From NCBI RefSeq assembly GCF_002078875.1, contig NC_034411.1, positions 58,602,718 through 58,666,717 on the forward strand: a DNA stretch of 64,000 nt. The letters are read 5' to 3'. The notes under the pieces are model-generated. The model worked only from the letters and a program-made list of their open reading frames with translations, did not search any database and was not told where the DNA came from. Below, in pieces: positions 1 through 13,400 of the stretch. The DNA comes from Numida meleagris. Its lineage: Eukaryota > Chordata > Aves > Galliformes > Numididae. Position numbers and translations under genes: made by a program. Position 1 is the first letter of the stretch. Every line of letters begins with the position of its first letter.

Positions 1-1262
1 TGATGTAGGACATTTCTGTTGTGTTTTCCCAAGACTTAAGATGTACGTGAATTGATAATTTCCACTGATGTCCTTTTATTTAGAGAAATGTTAAGACAAG
101 AACTGGACAAACGCTTACCAGGATATCTCATGTTATTGTTTGTAGCAAAAAACTAAGGAAGTTTGGCTGTGCTTTAATATACTTCTGAGAATGTGATATT
201 TTCACTGATGATTGTGTCTCTCCCATGTAACATCAGATTTATGCAAATAAGCAAGTTGGCTCTCTCTTATTGCTATCACAGCTTCAGATGAAAACAGGAA
301 GAAAATATTAAGATTACAGAACAGTTTATGTTACAGATTCCTAAAGATCCAAGGTACACTTCGTGCTGCTTCACAGACTGTGCGCTACTCTATTAGGAGT
401 AGTCTTAAAGTGATAATTGAAATGTATCATCTGCTTCCATCTGTCTACTGCGGACTTCTGAGTGGATATTGCTTTCAGTTCTTCATCTAAGGAGAGAATG
501 TCCCTTTAAGGACACTAGCTGTTAATTTTGAAGGGTTAGTTGTACAAGTTAGGCTGCTAACGGCTTTGCTGTGATACAGAGTAAGACTGTTAATATCAAA
601 ATTTAAAATATTCCCAAACCTCATGTAGAACAGTGAGAGTGAGGGGCTTTTTGTTTTTTAAAGAACAAAATTTTGGTGTCAAGAGCAAAGACAGTGGTAT
701 CATGTTGTGTCTTATATACTTTATGTGAGGAACAACTTCTAGCATAAAAGGTAATATGAATTGATCTTGAATAACTGTGTTTTTCTTTTCATTTCATAGT
801 GGGTTTTTTGACTAACAGAGTCATTTAGAAGGATAAATGATTTCTTCCTAACATGGAAAGCAAGGGGAATTAATTATCCATTTATAAAATCAAAACACAG
901 ATTTAAATGGAGATGGTTGATAAAACTGCATGCACAGATGCTTCTTATTTATCATTTCAGTTAAAATGTAATTATATTCTCTAATTTGTTTATATTAGAG
1001 TAATTACTCTGCAGGAAAAAAATATGATCAGGGTACAGAAGTTAGAACTTTAATTACAGCATTTGTGTGTGTATAGAAAACATGCCATCATAACTCTTTT
1101 ATAGCAAGGTGCATAGTTTTATCAATTTCTTGCTGGCAAAGGTGTATATAGGAGAACCACTCAAACTTTTCAGTCACTTGGATTATAGATAATTATTATT
1201 GTAGATACAAATGTTCATCAAATATTAAGATGGTCTGGGTTTATTTTTTTTTGGCTGGGCAG
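1..1262 (+). other. PTPRK intron, 3' end only
   Basis: AT-rich intronic sequence ending in a T-rich acceptor and AG at 1261-1262. I see no coding exon, and the transmembrane exon that should precede is not in it. No recognisable repeat. Confidence 0.7.
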
Positions 1263-1423
1263 CAAACTTGCAAAGAAGCGCAAGGATGCCATGGGGACCA
1301 CCCGACAGGAGATGACGCACATGGTGAATGCGATGGATAGAAGTTATGCTGACCAGAGCACCTTGCATGCAGAGGATCCCCTTTCAATTACATTTATGGA
1401 TTCTCATAACTTCAGCCCCAGAT
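1263..1423 (+). CDS. PTPRK: PTPRK exon: juxtamembrane segment after the transmembrane helix
   Basis: The exon starts with the last base of a split codon, then reads [17 protein letters not shown] and continues through [13 protein letters not shown] to NFSPR, ending with the first base of the next codon (T). The basic KLAKKRKD stretch is the cytoplasmic anchor directly after the membrane helix in this family. The acceptor is AG at 1261-1262 after a T run. The donor is GTAAGTAC at 1424. The ATG at 1291 is internal, not a start. The 161 nt agree with intron phases 2 (in) and 1 (out). Confidence 0.95.
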
Positions 1424-4400
1424 GTAAGTACAACATTTGTAGATACTCCATAATTTTATTTTCTTCTGTAGATATTCTGCTTTTTTAAGGAAAATTATTC
1501 TAAGCTCTACGTTTTCTAGAAGGACCAGTAAATGCAAAGGGATGCTGAATAGGAAAATTCATATGTTATCCTTAGGTGGTGTATGGCCAATTGTTTAAAT
1601 ATTTACATGTAGTTTCTGTATGTGTTGATACTCTTTCTGGGGAAAAATACATTTCTGAAATGTCTCAATTAAATTCTGAAATAGTGTTACTTTGTGAGGA
1701 TATTTTATACCAGCATGTTAAATATTACTGCATAACACCACGTCTGTAATGAATAATATCATGAGGTCCAAAAAATTTTCTTTTTTTTGGCACTAAGGAC
1801 ATTATAACAGAAGGAAGCACTGACAAATTTCATGGCTGTTTGTGAAGTTTAGGAACAAGCATGTTAATATACCAGCAGATTTGCTCTATATTTGTATTTC
1901 TTTGTTGTAGACTTGCCAGATGTCTTATTTTGACAAAATTTGACAGTTTGGATTTCTGACTGTTAAGAGTCTGGGTTGTAGTTACCACTGAAAGTCCAGT
2001 TTTGCCTGCCTTCCAGAATCTGCAGCGTGGCACGCACAAAAGCAAGACACTCCACTAACTTTGTCTCTAAACTATTTCTGCCTTGGAACTGGCAGGAATC
2101 TGATTCCACAGCATCATGGATTTGGCTTTAAACAGACCTGAAGTCTGAACTGCTTCTGAATTTTCTGTCATTTGGGCATGAAGCACGAAATGCATCCCTT
2201 AAGGGTGTTAATTTTCTTCCTGATTGTTTTAAGGGAAATGGAGTTTGGAGAAGGATTATTGCTCAGTTTATTGAAGCTTACCAAACTGCAAAACTGCACA
2301 GTGCTAACATTTAAGGTGTCTCATAACCAATTATAATAGTATCAGCCTGTGAGGTTTTGTGCAGTTTTGGCTAGAACTGTTTGAAAATTCTCCAAAGTTT
2401 AATGTCTTAGTGGAGACAGCTTTACAAAGACAGTTTAATTTGGGCTAAGTTACTGTGGATTCTGGACAAAGTATCCACCAGGAATCAACATGGTTCTTAC
2501 TGAGCCAGGGCTGCCAGGCACTTGGGCAGCCTTGTGGATGGACTGACCTGAAGCTGTGAGCCCGCAGGCCCTGCCCACAACAGCTGTCCTAGTTGACTGG
2601 AAACGGAGTTTGGGTTAACACTTTTCCAGCATCCTAGGTGTGTGATTTTGGGGATGCTGGAGGATTTGGTTCTCCTGACCATTGTCTGTTCTGAGGTTTA
2701 AAAAAAAAAAAAAAAGCAAACTTTCCGGTTTCCAGGTTTTCAGCTGTAGGACAAACTATTAGGCAATTTGCTTCAGAATTGGAGCTCTGTTTTGTCACAG
2801 AGCTGTAGATGTTTTAAATTTTTTTTCCAGATTGGGACAAAATCAATTCTGGATTCTGCCATTCCCGTCCAAAACAGTCCAGTTGTCTCTGCACAGTTCC
2901 AGTCGTAATAATGAATGATGAAATTCTGTGAATTTTATACAAACACTTACATCTGTGTATCTGTGGTTTATACTCAGTAAGAGCAGTATCTTTATTATTG
3001 TGCATAAAAAAAGCTAGTAGCTTGTAAATATGCATATAATTCTTTTAAATTACTTCTAAGACTTTTGAAGAAATACAATTTTATTTTAAGACGAGCTATT
3101 CAAGTATTACATGAGAGAATGGATTTTAAAGGAAAAGACCTGGGTCTATGAATATGAACTTTTATTCTGAAGAAAAAGAACAATAGTGAAGGGGGAGCCC
3201 TTTCAAAAACTAAGTTGCACGTAATACCTTCTTTATTTCATATCAGTAAGAATCTCTTTACCTTTGTCATTACATTTCTGAAAACAAAAATCACTGCCTT
3301 TCACTTCTCTTTTATTCAGGATGCATTCTGGAACTCTGTATTCATTCTGTTTTTCTATTGTAAAAAATTAATAGGATTTAGTCACCACTTGGACATTTTG
3401 TTCTTTTAATTATATTGTTTTTATTCTTAAAAATACACAATTTGAGGGTAATGTATTTCTTCATGAGCTTTGTTTCCCTGCAGTGCCCAATGATCCACTT
3501 GTGCCGACAGCTGTGTTAGGTGAGGACCCTAGTCCTTCATTACCCATTCCTGCATGAGTTTCATCTCCTTGCATGGTTGAACATTGAAACAGCTTGTTTT
3601 ATGTAAAAGATAGCTATGCTGTTATCACAAAATTACTCCTAGTCAGTGCTATCTGAAGAATAAATAAATAAATAGGTAAACTGAAAATACTGTAACACTT
3701 CTCCCCAAAGCATTCAAATTGAGTTCAGATGAACTAACATGTGGAACTAAAATTCTCTTAGAAGACACGTGAAAAAAAATCAGATCCATATCAGTATTAC
3801 ATGGCACCCAAAGCTCAATTTTCTAACTGAGTAACAAGAATGAAAAGAAAAATAGAAAAGTGAAAAGCTTCTATAGTATCCAAGAAGAAAGCTTTGTTTT
3901 TTCATTCTGTACAAATATCCCTGAATTAATTAAATGTTTCAGTTGACCTTAATTAGTAAGCTTCTCAACTTTGTAATTGCTTTAAAAAGAACAACGGATG
4001 TTGGGAGTGGCCAGGCCATTCATTTTTATGCCACGTCTAACACTGAAAGTACTTGTTTTAAGAGTTGGATTTAAAACTAAAACGCAAAGACAATTTAATC
4101 CCTCTTCTATCTTGAGATGGGTTTGTATACTTTCAATCTAGACTGTTTCTGGCTATGGATTGTCTTACTTTTTCTAAATATTTGTGACCAAAGCTCAGTT
4201 TTCTCACTGAGTAATACTTATTATTAGCTGACTATTACAACTGAGTGTCATTACTACTCACTCCAAATTTTCCTAACTAGACTTATCTAGACTGAATCTT
4301 CATTGCTGGAAATTGAATAATTTCCTTTTGAGAGACTCATAGAAAATACGGAGGACTGACACACTCTTGTCCTTGTAAAACAGTCTTTTATCCAATAAAT

Positions 4401-7400
4401 GGCTTCTATGTTCTCTATCGTCTCTCTTCCAGTTGAACTAAACCCAGTTCTTTCACTCATTATCTCATAGTTAATGTTTTCTAAAGTTTTTCTCTCTTCT
4501 TCTCTGTACTTTCCAACCTATAGATAAAATTTTTGAACTGTGGTGCCCCAAATCAGGTACAGTTTTTAGGAGCTGTCTCAATGCTGAGTTGACTGGATTA
4601 GGTACCCACTTGCCCTACTCACAGTGGTCCTGAACCATATTTTGTCCTTTTTCCCGTGCTCATGTTGCTGACTTGTACTCAGTTATCTGCTAAAATCCCA
4701 GCTATCCTTACCCAATCCACCAGTCCATTTTGTAGCAATATATTTGACTTCTCTTTCCTAGCTGTTACATTCTTTAATTCACCTTGTTAATTTTTGCATG
4801 TGTCCCAAATAATCAAAATAACTTTGACATCAAATCCTGTACTTGCAAACTGCTCATGCCCTCTGTCCATATAATCAAGATATTTTCTATCCCATTATGC
4901 AAATTGTACATAAAAATATTGATAGAGCCTTTGCAGATCTTCATTTAAATTGTCTTCTGAGACTGACAGCAAATCGTTATTTGCTATTTTGTGAGAGCTC
5001 TTTTGTCTTTGTCAAGCGGGTGTGTACTCACAATGTAGAAGATTTACAAGCCATATTCTCTGCCTGTTTCCTTTTGGTAATGTTGCAAATGACATTCTCA
5101 TAACTATAATAACAGTCAAGCATGGTAGTGCTTAAAAAGGTTTATACTCGTCAGAGCCATTATATGCTCGAACTCTCCTAAGGAAACCTAATCAGGTGGT
5201 TTAAGAAGTTTGTGAATAGAGGTGAAATATCACAGTTTCCTGAAAGAGCAATGGGTTAGACTCAGTGATTCTAAATACTTACCAAAATTGGATCAATGGA
5301 CTTAAACTTCATTTAATAATGAGTCCTTCCTTGAAATTCTTGTGTGGCTTTTCATATCTTTTAGCTTCATGTCAAGCTCACACAATTTACATAGATAATG
5401 TCCAGTGATACTAGACAAGCTCTTCCTAATAGCTTATTTGGACTACGAGCACATTGCAGTGGTCAGTCCTCTATCACTGCCTTGTGCGGTGTCACAGACA
5501 TGGGCAGCTCTGACCAGCAAGGACAAGGGATGAACAGAAGAACATTTTAACAGTTCCTGTTCGAATTTCTGTCTCCTGGTAATGGTGTTTTGGGCATGAT
5601 AGTCTCCTAGCACGAGCACAGCAGTGATTGTTGGAAGAGGTAACATTTTTCATTACAGAGACTGACAGTGAAGAGAGGTAGGCAAGCTTCTGGGCACGCC
5701 ATGTAGAAGAGGTTGTGTAGCTGAGATCATTTGCTTGCTCCTTGTCCATATAATCTTTACTTGACTCAACATCAAAACAGCATCACAATTACATCTGCTT
5801 TATTTAGAGATGAGCAAAATTGTATGGTTTCTGAATTAGACACAGTTTTATTTTGTGTGAAGCTGTTATAAGTAGCTGTACTAGATTTCTTTGTCTTCAC
5901 CTATAGCTTATTAACACCACACTCCATTCTGTGTACATTAGCTCTAACTTAGTATGACAATTTCGCTTTTCTCAAGTTCCTTTCATTACATTGATAGCAT
6001 AATGCAGCCCTTATATTTTTAAAACTGCTTTCATTGTTACCTATTGTGAAGGTTTAACAACTTTTAATGTCATTTTCTTCTAGTCATTTTCTAATATAGT
6101 CCTGAAATAAATTTCTTATGTTCTGTTCACTCATTTTTTTTCGCTGCTTCAATGGGTTAAAGTGCCTATTACTGGTAAGTATATAGCATGGAATGGGGAA
6201 AACTGAAAATCCTGAAGTGTTTTGAATTGTATATAATTTAATATGATTGACTGCTGCATGTCACTTACGTTATTAAGCAAGGTAGTGAGGCATTAATGCA
6301 CTGAAATTAGCAACTTGTGTGACAGTTCAAGGAATTGGGTTTCTTACTAGGAGATCTCATTCCAGAAGGCAGTAACAGGTTTTGCATTTTGGCAGAAATG
6401 AAGTAAATCCAACACTTGCAGTGTCCGCTTTTTTTTCCTGATGTTTTACTTTCTGATCTGGGTCCTTTGCAAGGTAAATTGTAGACTGATTGCGAAGAAG
6501 TAAATGTGGGATCAGGTCAGATATTCACTGTTCATTTCTGTAGTTACATTCCAAAAAGATTTCAATTGGAATTTTCATTCATCTGTAGTGCTAATTTACT
6601 ATATTTCACAGAAGGAATTGGCTAAATGTGATCATTTCACCCAGTTTTAATGTTTGGTTTTGATAAAAGGATTAGTGTAATGTAGGGCATTGAAGGTGAC
6701 TTCTATATTTATACAGAGTAAAAATGGCAACTCAAATCAACGTACTCGGCAGTTTTATTTTTCTACTAAAAGATTTGAGTTAAAACAAGCACTCTGAACT
6801 GTTGATTCTTCACCTCAGATAGAGCTGGTCTTCTGAAGTACTGGCAGAATTGCTTCAGTGTTTTAGTTGGTTCTCAGTTTGCTGTTTGTTGGCTTTAGAA
6901 AAATGATGTGCTGATACCACTACATTGTTATTAAAATTTATTGTTTAAGGTGTAGAATTGCTGATGATACATATTAGCCATTGAAAAGTTACTTTAGATG
7001 ATAGAGGCTGGAGTTCACAAGTACATTAATGTCATAAAGTTTTGTAGCTTCAAATAAAACATCCTTCAGACCTCTATTGCAGGATGAAGGATTGCAAACT
7101 TTTGTATGTGTTTGAAGTTAAATTCTTTTATGTACTTCCCAAGATCCATGTGCTGGAGAGTAAGTACTTTGCATTCTCATAAATTAGATTTACTTTTGAA
7201 GGAAGAGACTAAAAATAGATCTTGATACATCTAGAAGCAGATATTGCCCCATGGGTACCTAATGTGTTGATTTCTTTTGATCATAGATGAAAATCACAGT
7301 GCAACGGCAGAGTCCAGTCGCCTCCTGGATGTCCCCCGTTACCTGTGTGAAGGCACAGAGTCCCCTTACCAGACCGGGCAGCTGCACCCTGCCATCAGGG

Positions 7401-10400
7401 TGGCTGATCTACTGCAGCACATTAACCTGATGAAGACTTCTGACAGCTATGGATTTAAAGAGGAGTATGAGGTGAGATCTTTAGTGATTTAACTTGCAAA
7501 ACATTTTCCTAGCAAAAAATAGTTTTGAAAGCCTTTTGTTTGCATTGCATTACAAAAGGGTGCAACTAAATGTCATAGCATTAAGTGAAAATAAAATAAA
7601 GATAAGAAGGCATAAGATTCCTTGGTATATAACCCGAAAGTGAAATAGTAATTGGAGACCAGTGGTTTGAGCTGTTGTTGTGCCTGGAAAAAACACTATG
7701 TGTTTTCCTGTGGGTGTAAGGAGATATAACCAGCTGAATGTTTCTGACATATTGCAAGAATTTGCCACCCCTTCTCTGCTTCTTAGTTGAAATTCTGTAA
7801 TTAGTTATGTGAGTTTTCCTAGCCATCTTCAATGCAGATCTCCTAGATTAGGTTGAAGTGATGATTTAACCTGGCTGGTTTTGCCAGAAGCACAGACTGG
7901 AAGCACTCCTTTGATTTATTTAGGCATCTCAGTAGGGCAGTACTGGGGCTAAACTCCAGCTGAGAAGCAGTAAAGAAGTTCTGAGGGTTGTGACTTCATG
8001 AAGTCCTTATTAGACTTGCCTGAGCATGTCCACTTGCAACTTTAATTTAAAAAGGAAAACGCAAAATTTTCAGCACTGGGGGCAGAAGACGAGTACAGAT
8101 TCATTTCACTTCCTATTGCTAAATTTTTTTGTGATTCTTTGGGATTAGAACATCAGGCAGTGCACACGGTAAAGATGGGAATGATACTGCCAAGTCGCAT
8201 GCAATACAGCTAGGTGTAAAATGACTTTTCTCTGAGTAAGCAATCTCTTCTGACTCAGTTTTCAACCTTCTCTCCTTTCTGCAGCTGTCTCTACTGTAAC
8301 ATAAGAACTGGAATAAATAAATGTGTGGTTTTTAAAAGAATATTATTCTCTTTTCCTCTCTTTTACTTAAATACACTTCGTTACGCTCTGCCTACCTTCA
8401 ATGTCAAGGACTGCTGGGGGAGGGTTGTCCCTGATCCCGTATCAGGTGTTGTCCTGCTTACTACTTTCTCTATTGCAATATGTGACATCTTTGCCCTGGC
8501 TTGTGCTTCTGCATGTGCATTAAAGTTTTGTTTCCATGGCTGCTGTGTACTTTTTGGAGCTAACTTGTCCAGCTCAGGATAAGAGAACATCTGGAAGGAG
8601 GGAATAGTATAGACCTGCGACAGCTGTAAAATATCTACAGGCTATGAAGAAAAACCCAAGGAGGAGCAAAAGCTTCGTCTGTCACTACTGAGAGATCAAA
8701 CTCTTAAGAAGAGACCAGAAATATAAATAATTTTGATATTGGCTAGAGGAAGGGACATGAGTAAAAACAACACGAACAATATACACTGACAGAGGAGTCT
8801 TTCTGATGGCTCTTTAGAAAGAAAAGCCATTGCACAAAACTGTATGAGGAAAGTAATGTAATGTTGTTGTAAACAGGCTACATATTATTATGTCTTGTAA
8901 GAAGGGTGATCAATCTACCTGTTTTCTCAACTTGCAGTGGTTCATCCATAATAAGAGTGTCTATGCATGTTTAGCCTTCCAGCAGCTCCAGGATTTGAAA
9001 TCTGGAGTCCCTCAGTGACTTACCCATTGACCCATATCAGTCACAGGGAGGAAGAGCCTTCCTCCCTCTTTAGATGTATTTCTATACTGCGGTGCCGTCT
9101 AGCTGACCAGAGCGGACGAGCAGAGCCAGCTTACTCTATGGTAGGGAAGTTCTTTTAAAATGTTATTTTTGGAGGTAAATTAATGGTCGGAATGTTTTCT
9201 TTCGGAACATTTTTATTTATAGAGTTTCTTTGAGGGGCAGTCAGCTTCTTGGGATGTCGCTAAGAAGGATCAAAACAGAGCAAAGAATCGCTATGGAAAC
9301 ATTATAGCATGTGAGTATCAGTGTGCATGGTTTTAGTGATAGACATATTCCTGCACTACTTGTTCCATGTTTTCTCCTGCTTAAAAAGTCCCCCGTGGCG
9401 TACCTGCTAACTACCCCAATCAGAGAAGGATGGCAGGGCCTTTTTCGGGACTTCTCTTTGTCCTTTGCAGTTCAACTTACTTTCTCTTTGCCTGTCTGTT
9501 GTACAAGCTGTGGTAAGCATATATAGTGACAAGCTAACACTCATCTGGGTGTTAATTCTGCAGTAGTTTTCTACAGTCATAATTTATTTCAGGTAATACT
9601 AACAGCTTCAAAACTGGTTTATGTTATTTGTCATTGATACATCTGAATTGCAGTTGTTTAAAGCTGATTATTAAAAATAACGTGATTAAAATCAGAGAGT
9701 TCTGTCTCTTGTCTTTAGGCTTAAAGTTTCAGTAGTTTAGATTCATCATCTGGGATAATGCAATTTGTTATTGTTTTACAAAAGCGATTGAATGTACAGG
9801 AAAGAAGCTACTGGAGAGGCCCCTGAACTGGTAGGGTTATCTTCATCAAATCCAAAGTGTGTTGCTAATGGCTACTTTGTGACTTTCTTATTTTCTTTAA
9901 AATGTCTGTATGAACTCGGAACAGACTGGGGCTGGAAGTAAGGAAACAGTAATCATTATTTCTGGATTTCTAGATGTCCGTCAGTGGCGCTGGTTTTGAA
10001 AGGGACTTTGAGCAAGTAACCTAGGTTCTTTGTGTCTTTTTACTGCATGTAACACCACTGTATGTTTCAGCTACACTTAATTAAATTTAATGAATGTTTT
10101 TCAAGTAATTGGAGATCTCAGAGAAAATGACTCTTAGTAGTTCTGTGTAAACACTTATATTTAAGGGCTGAAAATTCTAATGTGCTTGTGCCGGCCAATT
10201 TTGGTTTTCTAGAGGACTTGCCATAATATTTTAGTTTAAAATCACGCTTCAAAAAGGCACCATAACCACTTGGTTTTTACAGATGACCACTCCAGGGTGA
10301 TTTTGCAACCTGTTGAAGATGATCCATCTTCAGATTACATTAATGCCAACTACATAGATGTGAGTGGATTGCACAGCTTTCTCTCTCAATCTACTACCTT

Positions 10401-13400
10401 CTCTATGTGAAAATTTTGCATGTTATGCCTACAAATTTATTGAAAGCTTTCTTTTATTAAGAACAAAATGTACACTTTCCTTGTTCTACGTCCTAGTACT
10501 CACTGACATTGTTGTGCTTTCTTTCACATCTGACTTTGGTTTGGGCTGTAGATTTGGCTGTACAGGGATGTAAGTACCACTATATGTGAATAACGACATC
10601 CTATTGTAAATATTTAATATAGATATTGTTATTAATTAGTTTGCTCTTCTATTTTTGTCATAAGATAACTGTGCATGCCTCATCTAATTTATATCATCTG
10701 TTCCTTTAAAAAATTTCCTTTGGTGTGAGTATGTTTTGTACATGTTTTGAAAAGTTAATTTAGACTTGTAACGTAGCTCTGAATATTGTTTGATAACTCA
10801 GGTGAATCTATCTGTTAAAGAAAACTTAGTGTACGCTTCTTTTTTTTCTTCTTTTTTTTTCAGTGATGATGATAATGATTTCACCCACTAGCTTTTCTTT
10901 TCTCCTTCCCATTTATATGTGAGAAACTGGATAGTATGCTGTTCTGTAGTCATTTGAATATGTGCCTGTGAAGTAGTTGTAATATCTGTTTGGCAAACAG
11001 GGAGGGATGATGGCCTTTGTGATTTATTGTTAGCTTGTTTGTTTTTAACAACAATGTAGACAAACTGAATATTTAGCTGATATTTTTTGTAAGGTGCTGA
11101 TATAGATATTACAAAGTATATACACAAACATACATGTAGTTACATGCATTTTAATGTAGTAGAAATTTCTTCACCTTCAGAAAAAAAAGTCCTAAGATTG
11201 AAATTCCATACTTTCATTAAAATATAAATTAAAAAGAAATTGTTATGAATAGGAAACTTGAACAATTTCTGCTATGTGTTCTGATTAACAAAATAAAACT
11301 TTAACACATGAGAAATGAAAGAGTTGTAGTATTCATAGTGAGTCAAACGATACTGAAATGGCTATTAAAAGTGCCTTTAAAATACATGGATTTGATCTCT
11401 TTATAATTGTATCTTACTCATTTTTCCTGTCCACTGTTAGTTGATGAATTGTTTAAGAGTCTGTAAGCTTTCATGGATAAAAAGATTTAGCTCCAGGTAT
11501 ATCACTGTCTTTTCATTATCATACTTTTATATGGCAGTCTCTCTGAAGTGTTACGCCTGCGATGTTTTGCCTGGGGCTTTAAAACAAGAAAATTCTCCCG
11601 GTTTTGTAGTAATTCCAGTTCCTTTAGGACACTGTTTTTCTTATTTAGAAGTAAATAGGATCTCATTATAACCAAACAGGAAGGCTACAAGTTAAAACTG
11701 GGCACTCTGCAATTTTAAAGTGACACTTGTACCTTCTTCTGGAAAGCATTACCAAATGGTAAAGAGAGTAGCACAGATTACACTTTAATAATTTGGAGTT
11801 GGGCCTTGATCTTATGGACTCCAGGAGAATATTATTTTCAGTACTTTGATGCAGTCTTACCCTCATGTGAAATCGAGAGTAGGATACTAAGAAGGCATTT
11901 CATAAGCCCTAAAGGAAGATGTTTTCAATCTGGACAGGATAATGAAGCAGTCCATAGGAAAGGATATAAACTCCTTGGGTACCTTGAAATCCTTCAGTTT
12001 AGTAGCTAGAATTGTGTACTGGGAATCCAAGGACTCCTGAGTCCCTGTAATGCAATACTTGATTTAATTCACTTAATAAACCCATAACTTAGCAAATAAT
12101 TAGAGCTACTCCTTTCCTTGCATGTAGTGAAATTTTGTATTCTCTTCTCACCAGTCATGCATATTTCCTTCGTCTTTGTAGATAATGTTGTTGGCACTGG
12201 TCAAAATATAGTCTCATTGACTTCCTCAAGAGCAGAATCTGTTTGTCTTGTAGTTTTTATGCAGACAATGGCTGTTTAATGCTATGCAGTATAGCTGGTA
12301 TTAGCATATACCTGGCTAATTCGAAACACTTGATTATTGTGCAAACTTGTGTATCTATCTTCATATGTAAATATATATGTGTATGTGTATATACTAGTGC
12401 ATATCAAGTCTAGTACAGTACATGCACACTTTGTGCAGTAGTGTAAAATATTCTGCAGATAATTCCCCTGCAGTATGGCCTTGATTCTGTGCACACACCA
12501 CATTCTCCAGCTCTGACATGGGAAATATCTTATTTATGGCATGAGTATATACCTCTTTATGCCTTACAATAACTTGATAAGAAGGCAAAATGATGTTTTT
12601 ATGGGTTTTGTTTTTGGTTTGTTTTGTAATTTTTTAATGTTGAAAGAGTTGAGAACACCAATCAACTATTGAGATAATCAGGTGGCAAAGACCATTTTTA
12701 CTAAATTTTATATGAATGCCTCATTGTAATCAGCTGGGGAGATAATGTCAAGGGAGGACTAGTTTTTAGGCCCAATGTCTATTTAAGTCAGATGTTGTTT
12801 CCATCTATCTGTTGTCATTCAAACCTTTTCAGCATTAACTATTTTGGGGGGATTTGAGCTTTGTGCTTCTCTTAAATATTGGTTTGTTCTGAAAAGGTTG
12901 TTTAGACATAAGAATTCTGTAGCACATTGTGCTTTTATTTTCTCCTCCCTGATAGTAATATGGTACTCAAACCTACCTGTATTATTGTTTTAGGGATATC
13001 AGAGACCAAGTCACTACATTGCAACCCAAGGTAAGAATCTGTCAACATTAATCAAATCTAATAAATATTCTCTGCAATATCCACCAGCATTTTGCTAAAA
13101 TGAAAGTAGATTAAAATAAAGCATATCCAACATTGTGAATTGTTGTCTTGTGTTATGGTAAATTAACATAGCATGTTTAGGTGGAATGTGAATAAATGAA
13201 AAAAATTGCACTAATTTATCATGTTAATTAGATATTGAGCAATTCTTTCAGTGATAAATTCAGCTGATAAAGTCACTAGCTACTACCATGATTTCCAATT
13301 ATGAAGATGAATAGAGAGAAGTATGTGGACAGAGAATGGTTTCAATCTGTCCAAAGGCATTTTTTTTCCCCACATTACCATATTTTATTTTACTGTTATG

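Noticed and set aside
1291..1488. ATG-initiated frame of 65 aa at the first PTPRK exon
   Set aside because: The ATG is an internal Met in the juxtamembrane exon and the frame runs on into the intron; it is not an independent start.
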